Below are positions 42,610 through 48,786 of a stretch of DNA of 64,000 bases, piece after piece. Origin of the DNA: Chitinophaga sp. GbtcB8 (GTDB lineage Bacteria > Bacteroidota > Bacteroidia > Chitinophagales > Chitinophagaceae). A program made the translations under genes and the position numbers. The stretch is from positions 1 through 64,000 of the forward strand of contig NZ_JAGXJN010000014.1 in NCBI RefSeq assembly GCF_019091455.1. The letters run 5' to 3'. The notes under the pieces are model-generated. The model was not told the origin of the DNA. It did not search any database and worked only from the letters and a program-made list of their open reading frames with translations. Positions within the stretch are counted from its first letter, which is position 1. Each line of letters begins with the position of its first letter.

Positions 42610-43494
42610 ATGGTGAAACAAACTTTACTGCTAGGTATTTTATTGATAGCAATGTTAGAAATGAAAGCGCAAACTACCTTCCCGGCTTTTGATAAAGAAG
42701 GCCACCGTGGCTGCCGCGGGCTCATGCCTGAAAACACCATACCCGCCATGAAAAAGGCCATTGACGTAGGGGTAACTACGCTGGAAATGGATGTAGTGAT
42801 CAGCAAAGACAAACAGGTAGTGCTTTCCCACGATCATTACATTAACCCGCTGTTCAGCCTTACACCGGATGGAAAAGAGTTTGCAGCAGATGGAACCAAT
42901 AACTACATTATCTATAAAATGGATTATGCGGAGGTTAAAAGATTTGATGTAGGCTCCAAAGCCCATCCTTACTTTCCGCGCCAGCAGAAAATAAAAACCC
43001 ATAAACCATTATTGGGTGAGCTCATTGATTCAGTAGAAGCATATGCGCAGCAGAAAAAGAACCCACCCATGTGGTATAACATTGAAACAAAATCTGTAGA
43101 AGGGCATGATGGAGAATGGCAACCGGCCCCCGAAGAATTTGTAGACCTGCTGGTAGCCGTGCTGCAGCAGAAAAAGATCACAGACCGGGTAGTGATACAA
43201 TCCTTTGATAAAAGAACGTTACAGGTGTTACACAAAAAATACCCGGATATAAAAACATCTTTCCTGGTAGGCGACGATAAATTAGGCGGACTGAATGGCG
43301 CGCTCACAGCGTTAGGTTTTACGCCTTTTGTATACAGCCCTAACTATAAGCTCGTAAACGCCCAGCTGGTGCAGAGCTGCAAAGAAAAAGATATTAAGCT
43401 CGTCCCCTGGACACCTGATACTGCTGAAGAAATTACCCAGCTGAAAGCCTTAGGTGTAGATGGCATTATTACAGATTACCCCGACCTGTTTTAA
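42610..43494 (+). CDS. Glycerophosphodiester phosphodiesterase family protein
   Basis: A 294-residue exported protein with a short signal peptide (MVKQTLLLGILLIAMLEMKAQ). The GDPD TIM-barrel is clear: HRGCRGLMPENTIPAMKKAI, TLEMDVVISKDKQVVLSHDH with the metal and catalytic His residues, NIETKS and VIQSFDKRTL. The end GVDGIITDYPDLF is also typical. It hydrolyses glycerophosphodiesters from phospholipids in the periplasm. Its stop codon TAA overlaps that of the convergent nitroreductase gene within TTAA. Confidence 0.92.
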   Translation: MVKQTLLLGILLIAMLEMKAQTTFPAFDKEGHRGCRGLMPENTIPAMKKAIDVGVTTLEMDVVISKDKQVVLSHDHYINPLFSLTPDGKEFAADGTNNYIIYKMDYAEVKRFDVGSKAHPYFPRQQKIKTHKPLLGELIDSVEAYAQQKKNPPMWYNIETKSVEGHDGEWQPAPEEFVDLLVAVLQQKKITDRVVIQSFDKRTLQVLHKKYPDIKTSFLVGDDKLGGLNGALTALGFTPFVYSPNYKLVNAQLVQSCKEKDIKLVPWTPDTAEEITQLKALGVDGIITDYPDLF

Positions 43495-44078
43495 TTCGTA
43501 ACCACCCTCACTTTCTCCGCTATCGGCTTCAGCCTTCTGCCTTCAGGTAGCGCCTGGTCTGTATAACCCAGGTAAAAGAAACCCAGCACTTTATCCTGGT
43601 TGCGCAGGCCCAGGTAATCCTGCATGGCAGGGGTGTACGTCATACCGCCGGATCCCCAGTAAGCGGCTATTCCTTCCGCAGCAGCGCCTAACCACATATT
43701 CTGCACCGCGCAGGATACGGCCGCTATTTCCTCTATTTCCGGGATCTTGGGATTATCGCCCCGTTTCATGCAAATGGCAATAATATGGGAAGCCAGGTCG
43801 CCCTGGTGCTGTAATTTCTCGTAATTACCCGGAATGTATTGTGCGGCAGGGGTGTGGGTTTTATATAGCTCCGCATGATCAGTACAGAAACGTTTTACGC
43901 CCTCCCCGCTATACACTACAAAATACCAGGGCTCTGTATAACCATGGGTAGGGGCCCAGTTGGCAAGCTCCAGTAATTGCCGAATAGTTTCATCCGGTAT
44001 TTTTTTGCCGTTCATGGCAGCCGGTTTGATCGTTCTTCTGTCTTTAATAAGTGTTACTAATTGCTGATCCATGTTCAT
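43491..44078 (-). CDS. Nitroreductase family protein
   Basis: A 195-residue FMN-dependent oxidoreductase. The N-terminal RRTIKPAAMNGKKIPDETI and LLELANWAPTHGYTEPW are typical of the YdjA-like nitroreductases, and later VQNMWLGAAAEGIAAYWGS and FFYLGYTDQALPEGRRLKP complete the FMN site. It probably reduces nitro or quinone compounds with NAD(P)H. It lies 14 bases behind the thioesterase gene on the same strand, so the two may be co-transcribed. Confidence 0.9.
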   Translation of the reverse strand: MNMDQQLVTLIKDRRTIKPAAMNGKKIPDETIRQLLELANWAPTHGYTEPWYFVVYSGEGVKRFCTDHAELYKTHTPAAQYIPGNYEKLQHQGDLASHIIAICMKRGDNPKIPEIEEIAAVSCAVQNMWLGAAAEGIAAYWGSGGMTYTPAMQDYLGLRNQDKVLGFFYLGYTDQALPEGRRLKPIAEKVRVVTN

Positions 44079-44092
44079 CGTTCGTTTAATGC

Positions 44093-44524
44093 TTAATTCA
44101 ATAGTTCTTTCCAGGCAGCAGGCAGGCGGGTTACCTTGCGTTGCGTATAATCAAAACATACCATGCCGGTTTTGGCTTCAGCTATTAAAATGCGGGTATC
44201 CTTACGCAGGGCGGTAATACGGTAGTACAGGTCAAAACCGGTGGCGCTGTGTTCTGCAGCAGCTACTTCAACTTCCAGCACATCGCCATGAAAGCTTTCG
44301 CCTTTATAGGTGATGGCTACATCGGTCATAATAAGGCCGGTGCCGCCGGCATTGTCCAGCTCTTTTAGATCACGGGCCTGCAGGTACTGGATGCGGGCTT
44401 CATGCATAATAGATAAGATGGCATCATTGCCAACATGTTTGCCATAGTTCAGGTCCTGTATACGGATGGGGATGTTTGTGCTGAAGTTAAACTGTGCTGG
44501 TAACTCTAATTTTACGCGTGCCAT
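44093..44524 (-). CDS. Acyl-CoA thioesterase (4HBT hotdog)
   Basis: A 143-residue hotdog-fold protein. The signature IRIQDLNYGKHVGNDAIL with an Asp in the catalytic position, and then VAITYKGESFHGDVLEVEVA, fits a 4-hydroxybenzoyl-CoA thioesterase-like enzyme. It should cut acyl-CoA thioesters in the cytoplasm; the acyl chain is unknown. It is upstream of the nitroreductase and 53 bases downstream of rdgB on the same strand. Confidence 0.88.
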   Translation of the reverse strand: MARVKLELPAQFNFSTNIPIRIQDLNYGKHVGNDAILSIMHEARIQYLQARDLKELDNAGGTGLIMTDVAITYKGESFHGDVLEVEVAAAEHSATGFDLYYRITALRKDTRILIAEAKTGMVCFDYTQRKVTRLPAAWKELLN

Positions 44525-44577
44525 TATGGTTTTATTCGAATAGTTGCTATTGTATTGTTGTCGTTCAAAGGCTCACT

Positions 44578-45180
44578 TTATTGTAAGTGGTTCCCATTAT
44601 TATTTTTCGCGCTCTGCAAAAAAGCTACCAGTTTGGCAAAGGCCCGGGCCCGGTGGCTATACTGGTTTTTCTCCGTAAGCTCCATTTCTGCAAAGCTGCG
44701 GGTAGCGCCTTCCGGCACAAATACCGGGTCATACCCAAACCCTTTGCTGCCTTTTCTTTCCAGTAATATATTACCGGGGCAAATGCCTTCAAACTGGTGT
44801 TCTGTTCCGTTAAGGATCAGGGAAATAACCGTGCGGAACTGTGCGCTGCGGTTTGTTTGCCCCTGCAGCTCCTGCAACATTTTGGCAATATTGTCATCCG
44901 CAGATTTTTGCTCCCCGGCATAACGGGCAGAGAGTACACCCGGCGCGCCCCCCAGGGCAAACACTTCCAGGCCGGTATCTTCAGAAAAGGAGTTTTGCCC
45001 CGTCATTTTATAAATGGTCTCAGACTTTTCCCGGGCATTTGCTTCCAGGGTATCATGCGGTTCAGGAATATCTATATCAATACCGGCTTCCTGCAGGGTA
45101 ATAATTTCAAAAACATCGCCCAGCAGGGAGCGGATCTCTTTTATCTTGTTATCGTTGTTAGTGGCAAATACCAGTTTCAT
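44578..45180 (-). CDS. rdgB: RdgB/HAM1 non-canonical purine NTP pyrophosphatase
   Basis: A 200-residue cytoplasmic enzyme. It begins with KLVFATNNDNKIKEIRSLLG and includes EDTGLEVFALGGAPGVLSA and GKGFGYDPVFVPEGATRSFAEM-like sequence (residues about 147-168), all standard for RdgB/HAM1. It hydrolyses dITP, XTP and similar nucleotides to prevent mutagenic incorporation. The length is normal. The cluster with the thioesterase and nitroreductase is probably transcribed together. Confidence 0.93.
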   Translation of the reverse strand: MKLVFATNNDNKIKEIRSLLGDVFEIITLQEAGIDIDIPEPHDTLEANAREKSETIYKMTGQNSFSEDTGLEVFALGGAPGVLSARYAGEQKSADDNIAKMLQELQGQTNRSAQFRTVISLILNGTEHQFEGICPGNILLERKGSKGFGYDPVFVPEGATRSFAEMELTEKNQYSHRARAFAKLVAFLQSAKNNNGNHLQ

Positions 45181-45251
45181 CCGTTGCGTTGATTTAATTC
45201 CGTAAAAAATGATCAGTATAGCTGTTAAAAAGTTTATTACTGATCAGTTGA

Positions 45252-45746
45252 TTATAAAAAAAGTTGTTTTAAGCCATTCCACAATTTGCCCTTTAATACT
45301 TTGTCAGCAGCAATTAATTCCAAAGGATCAGAGAAGAGCAGCTGCACACCGCCTGCACTGTGTATCTGGTACGCAGGCAGCGGCTCCAAACCCAGGCTGG
45401 CAGGAGAAATACCAAACACCACACATTGTTTCATACTCACAGCCTGCTGCCACGCTGTTAAGGGTGATGCAGGGAAGCCTGCTATATTTACCAACGCAAC
45501 ATCCTGCATGCCCAGTTTACATGCATTTAATATATTAGTGAGCAGGTTAAACAATTCATCGTTTAAATACGCACCGCTTTCGTTTTGTATGACGAGTACG
45601 ATGTTTTTTTGATTTTCTCCTAAAAATTTCACTTTAGGCAAGGGCTTTTGCTCTGCCGCAACAGGGGTGCTTTTCCCGGGAATGATAGGCTGGGTATATA
45701 TTTTAGCCAGAAAGTATGGGTCCAGTTGCAATTGATCAAAAGACAT
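45252..45746 (-). CDS. Hypothetical protein, conserved-looking
   Basis: A 164-residue soluble protein. A variable N-terminus (TQPIIPGKSTPVAAEQKPL) is followed by an alternating alpha/beta region: KNIVLVIQNESGAYLNDELF, NILNACKLGMQDVALVNIAG, QCVVFGISPASLGLE and QLLFSDPLELIAADKVLKG. The pattern suggests a small Rossmann-like fold, and I have the impression it is a common Bacteroidota family next to housekeeping genes, but I cannot name it. It is divergent from ilvE. Confidence 0.75.
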   Translation of the reverse strand: MSFDQLQLDPYFLAKIYTQPIIPGKSTPVAAEQKPLPKVKFLGENQKNIVLVIQNESGAYLNDELFNLLTNILNACKLGMQDVALVNIAGFPASPLTAWQQAVSMKQCVVFGISPASLGLEPLPAYQIHSAGGVQLLFSDPLELIAADKVLKGKLWNGLKQLFL

Positions 45747-45835
45747 AGATATTGATTTTAGTGATCACATGATCGTTCCTGCTGGGGAAAAATCAGTTTA
45801 TTTGTGTAAAAATATCGAGATAAAATTGATAAACC

Positions 45836-46948
45836 ATGATGGTAGTAGATTATCCAGGCGTAAATGCAACATTAATGGAACAGGCATTAAAGCAGATCAA
45901 GGTCAATAAAACCACTAACAGCCGTATTAATGAAGTGGATTTTAATAACCTGGTGTTTGGGAAAAAGTATGCAGACCATATGCTGGTAGCTGATTTTGAT
46001 GGTGAACAATGGCATAACGCGGAGATCCTGCCCTTTCAACATATTTCTGTAAGTCCTTCCAACGCAGCCTGGCATTATGGACAGGCTATCTTTGAAGGTA
46101 TTAAAGCTTATAAAGATCAGGAAGGTCATCCCATGATCTTCCGTCCGTACGATAACTACGGGCGGTTTAACATCTCTGCAGAAAGAATGGGCATGCCCTC
46201 CGTACCGGAGTGGCTTTTCATTGGGGGGATGGCTATGCTCATTGACCTGGACCGTAACTGGGTGCCAACCGGCGAAGGATGTTCTTTATACCTGCGTCCT
46301 TTTATGATCGCTGCCGATGAATTCATTGGCGTGCGCCCCTCTGATACCTATAAGTTTGTGATCATCAATTCTCCTTCCGGAGCATATTTTAATAAACCCA
46401 TTAAGCTGCTGGTGCAGGATAAATATATCCGTGCCTTTCCCGGTGGGGTAGGGTATGCCAAGGCGGCAGGTAACTACGGCGGGGCTATGTACCCTACCAT
46501 GCAGGCCCGCAAGCAGGGTTACGACCAGATCCTCTGGGTAGATGGAATGGAGCACAAATACCTGCAGGAATGCGGTACTATGAACGTATTTACCATCATT
46601 GGCAATAAAGCGCTGACCCCGGATCTGAATCAGGGCACTATTTTGGCAGGGGTAACCCGCGCCAGTGTAATGACGCTGCTGGAAGAGATGGGCCTGACCC
46701 TGGAAGAAAGACCAGTATCTATTGACGAGATCGTAGCAGCCTGGAAAGCAGGCACCCTGCGCGAAGTATTTGGCACCGGCACCGCCTCCAGTGTAGCTTA
46801 TGTAGAGCAGCTGGATTATAAGGACCATCATATTAAGCTGGATACCGCTAAATACGAAGTAGGTGCAGAGGTGATCCGCCGCCTGGATGCTATCCGTACC
46901 GGGAAAGTAGCGGATGAAAAAGGATGGAACTACCGTATTGATAAATAA
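45836..46948 (+). CDS. ilvE: Branched-chain amino-acid aminotransferase
   Basis: A 370-residue PLP enzyme of fold type IV. The sequence ISVSPSNAAWHYGQAIFEGI, the PLP region GGVGYAKAAGNYGGAMYPT, QILWVDGMEHKYLQECGTMN with the Lys and Glu of the type-II BCAT family, and VFGTGTASSVAYVEQL near the end are clear. It makes or degrades leucine, isoleucine and valine. The start is uncertain: ATG 45836, 45839 or 45875 (MEQALKQIKVNK) are possible; the family usually has about 355 residues. A terminator follows at 46973. Confidence 0.92.
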   Translation: MMVVDYPGVNATLMEQALKQIKVNKTTNSRINEVDFNNLVFGKKYADHMLVADFDGEQWHNAEILPFQHISVSPSNAAWHYGQAIFEGIKAYKDQEGHPMIFRPYDNYGRFNISAERMGMPSVPEWLFIGGMAMLIDLDRNWVPTGEGCSLYLRPFMIAADEFIGVRPSDTYKFVIINSPSGAYFNKPIKLLVQDKYIRAFPGGVGYAKAAGNYGGAMYPTMQARKQGYDQILWVDGMEHKYLQECGTMNVFTIIGNKALTPDLNQGTILAGVTRASVMTLLEEMGLTLEERPVSIDEIVAAWKAGTLREVFGTGTASSVAYVEQLDYKDHHIKLDTAKYEVGAEVIRRLDAIRTGKVADEKGWNYRIDK

Positions 46949-46972
46949 TTAGTTTTAGTTGTGTTATGTTCA

Positions 46973-47006
46973 CAGGCTGTTTCTTAGTGGAACGGCCTGC
47001 TTTTTT
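46973..47006 (+). terminator. Terminator of ilvE
   Basis: An 11-base stem with two G-T pairs (46973-46983 with 46989-46999), a 5-base loop, and a run of six T. Confidence 0.88.
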
Positions 47007-47052
47007 ATAGACCATTCTTGTTAACAGGGGCGGCATTCTCAAATGGATTCTG

Positions 47053-47060
47053 TATTTTTG
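47053..47060 (+). promoter_or_regulatory. -7 element TATTTTTG followed by CCCTCC
   Basis: TATTTTTG fits TAnnTTTG and is followed by CCCTCC, as in the ribosomal promoters of this window. It lies inside the upstream part of the 47043 frame and supports ATG 47088 as the true start of that gene. A -33 TTTG is not seen at 20 bases. Confidence 0.5.
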
Positions 47061-47087
47061 CCCTCCGCTTTTTTAAACACTTGTGCC

Positions 47088-47372
47088 ATGACTTTAGATG
47101 CCTTTATTGCCTCACTGAGCCAGGCAGCGCCGCCCGCAGGGCTGAGCGGGCCTTTACAGGCACTTTGGTGGGATGGTAAGGGCGACTGGGAACAGGCGCA
47201 TAACGTGGCGCAGGATATTGATAACAGCACCGGCTCCTGGATCCATGCCTACCTGCACCGTAAGGAAGGCGACCGGTCCAATGCCGCCTACTGGTACACC
47301 CGGGCAGGTAAAAGCATGCCGTTCAGCACCCTGGAAGAGGAGTGGAGGGATATTACCGCCGCTCTTTTATAA
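47088..47372 (+). CDS. Hypothetical protein with HRKEGD-type motif
   Basis: A 94-residue cytoplasmic protein. The promoter at 47053 places the start at ATG 47088 (MTLDAFIASLSQAA), not at 47043. The core ALWWDGKGDWEQAHNVAQDI, SWIHAYLHRKEGDRSNAAYW and YTRAGK is a pattern found in small uncharacterised proteins of many bacteria. The helices resemble a tetratricopeptide-like pair. No function is known. Confidence 0.75.
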   Translation: MTLDAFIASLSQAAPPAGLSGPLQALWWDGKGDWEQAHNVAQDIDNSTGSWIHAYLHRKEGDRSNAAYWYTRAGKSMPFSTLEEEWRDITAALL

Positions 47373-47631
47373 GATGCCGCTGTAAAGACCGTGGTGTTTC
47401 AGGAAAGAATTTTTGAGCAGTTATGAGCCTACCCGGCTTTAATTAAAAGGAGATCTTGCAGCCCTTAGGAGGTAATTTCCTGCTTTTTTAGCGCTGGCGC
47501 GAGTTTTTTTGGAATTTGGAAGTAAGTAATTTGGAATTTATCATAGTTCGGTTTACCTTTGCCCTCCCAAAATCCTTTACTGGACTTTGGAATGTCATTG
47601 TAAACCGACAGCAAAAAAAATTAGGTAAAGA
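47373..47631. other. Upstream region of rpsL
   Basis: It holds a possible weak terminator (GCGCTGGCGC with following T residues near 47492-47507), an iterated stretch of GGAATTTGGAA-type words (47513-47540) and the rpsL promoter. No gene is seen. Confidence 0.5.
47530..47561 (+). promoter_or_regulatory. rpsL promoter, TTTG-N20-TACCTTTG
   Basis: TTTG at 47530-47533, a 20-base spacer and TACCTTTG at 47554-47561 give a full Bacteroidota promoter, followed by CCCTCCCAAA. The start codon lies 71 bases after it. The same arrangement recurs before fusA and rpsJ. Confidence 0.8.
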
Positions 47632-48012
47632 ATGCCTACTATACAACAATTAGTAAGAAAAGGAAGAGAAATTATCCGGGCTAAATCCAAGTCCAGAGCT
47701 CTTGATAGCTGCCCCCAGCGCCGGGGTGTATGTACACGTGTGTACACTACAACGCCTAAAAAGCCTAACTCTGCGCTGCGTAAAGTAGCTAAAGTGAAGC
47801 TGACCAATAAAATAGAGGTGATCGCATATATCCCTGGTGAAGGGCATAACCTGCAGGAGCACTCTATCGTGTTGATCCGTGGTGGTAGGGTAAAGGATCT
47901 GCCGGGTGTGCGTTATCACATCGTACGTGGTTCCCTGGATACTGCCGGTGTGAAAGACCGCAAACAGAGCCGTTCCAAGTATGGTACCAAAAAGGAAAAG
48001 GCTAAGAAATAA
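47632..48012 (+). CDS. rpsL: 30S ribosomal protein S12
   Basis: A 126-residue ribosomal protein, beginning MPTIQQLVRKGREII, with the decoding-centre loop TTPKKPNSALRKVAKVKLTN and the LPGVRYHIVRGSLDTAGV region. AGGTAAAG precedes the ATG. S12 sits at the decoding site of the 30S subunit. It heads the first fragment of the str cluster and is followed by rpsG after 31 bases. Lys positions of the PKKPNSALRK loop, where streptomycin-resistance changes occur in other bacteria, look wild type. Confidence 0.98.
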   Translation: MPTIQQLVRKGREIIRAKSKSRALDSCPQRRGVCTRVYTTTPKKPNSALRKVAKVKLTNKIEVIAYIPGEGHNLQEHSIVLIRGGRVKDLPGVRYHIVRGSLDTAGVKDRKQSRSKYGTKKEKAKK

Positions 48013-48043
48013 TCTTAATACTCAAGAGAAATTTTTCAGATAA

Positions 48044-48511
48044 ATGAGAAAGCAAGCTGCTAAAAAATTACCATTGGCTCCGGACCCCCGGTTTAATGAT
48101 AAACTGGTGACCCGTTTCGTGAATAACGTAATGGAGCAGGGGAAGAAGAGCATTGCCTATAAAATATTCTACGACGCCGTAGATAAAGTAAGCCAGATAA
48201 CCGGTGATAACGGTTACGAGGTATGGAGAAAGGCTTTGAATAACGTAACACCCGCTGTAGAAGTTAGAAGCCGCCGTATTGGTGGTGCTACCTTCCAGAT
48301 CCCTGCAGAGGTACGCGCCGATAGGAAAGTATCTTTAAGTATCAAATGGTTGGTACGTTACGCTAGTGAAAGAAATGGTAAGAGCATGGCTGAGAAACTG
48401 GCAAACGAGATCGTAGCTGCCAGCAAAGGTGAAGGCGCCGCTTTTAAGAAGAAGGAAGATACGCACCGTATGGCAGAAGCTAACAAGGCTTTCTCCCACT
48501 TCCGCATCTAG
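48044..48511 (+). CDS. rpsG: 30S ribosomal protein S7
   Basis: A 155-residue protein, beginning MRKQAAKKLPLAPDPRFNDK and containing VEVRSRRIGGATFQIPAEV and RYASERNGKSMAEKLANEI, typical of S7. It binds the 3' major domain of 16S rRNA and starts assembly of the 30S head. It is the second gene of the rpsL unit; a terminator and a minus-strand cluster follow instead of fusA, which is unusual. Confidence 0.98.
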   Translation: MRKQAAKKLPLAPDPRFNDKLVTRFVNNVMEQGKKSIAYKIFYDAVDKVSQITGDNGYEVWRKALNNVTPAVEVRSRRIGGATFQIPAEVRADRKVSLSIKWLVRYASERNGKSMAEKLANEIVAASKGEGAAFKKKEDTHRMAEANKAFSHFRI

Positions 48512-48546
48512 TTCAATCAGAAGCTAAACGCTGAAAATATATAGCA

Positions 48547-48587
48547 AAAAGCTGATCATAACGGAAACGTTGTGGTCAGCTTTTCGC
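48547..48587 (+). terminator. Terminator after rpsG
   Basis: A 16-base imperfect stem AAAAGCTGATCATAAC (48547-48562) with GTTGTGGTCAGCTTTT (48569-48584), with G-T pairs and a 6-base loop, ends the rpsL-rpsG transcript. Confidence 0.85.
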
Positions 48588-48677
48588 ATTTGGTATAGCC
48601 GCAGTTAAGCGTTCTATACTGTGCAGCGGCAGCGCCACCTCACCAAAGTCCGGCAGGCCATGTTTTTCAATGCCCAT
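48576..48677 (-). pseudogene. Possible decayed coding remnant
   Basis: A 33-codon minus-strand frame (GIEKHGLPDFGEVALPLHSI, then ERLTAAIPNAKS and TGA) looks protein-like with host-like codons, but ends inside the rpsG terminator and has no clear start signal. It may be the tail of a lost gene. Confidence 0.3.
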
Positions 48678-48730
48678 AAACTTCAATTCTAAGCCAGCTT
48701 AGCCCTACTCCGGATACTTCACGTATAACA

Positions 48731-48761
48731 AAAAAAGCCCGGAGCATACACCCCGGGCTTT
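48731..48761 (-). terminator. Terminator of the collagen-like gene cluster
   Basis: On the minus strand AAAGCCCGG/CCGGGCTTT forms a 9-base stem followed by seven T, 25 bases after the stop codon of the 995-residue gene. Confidence 0.85.
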
Positions 48762-48786
48762 AAGCGTTCAGCATTAAGCATTCCGC

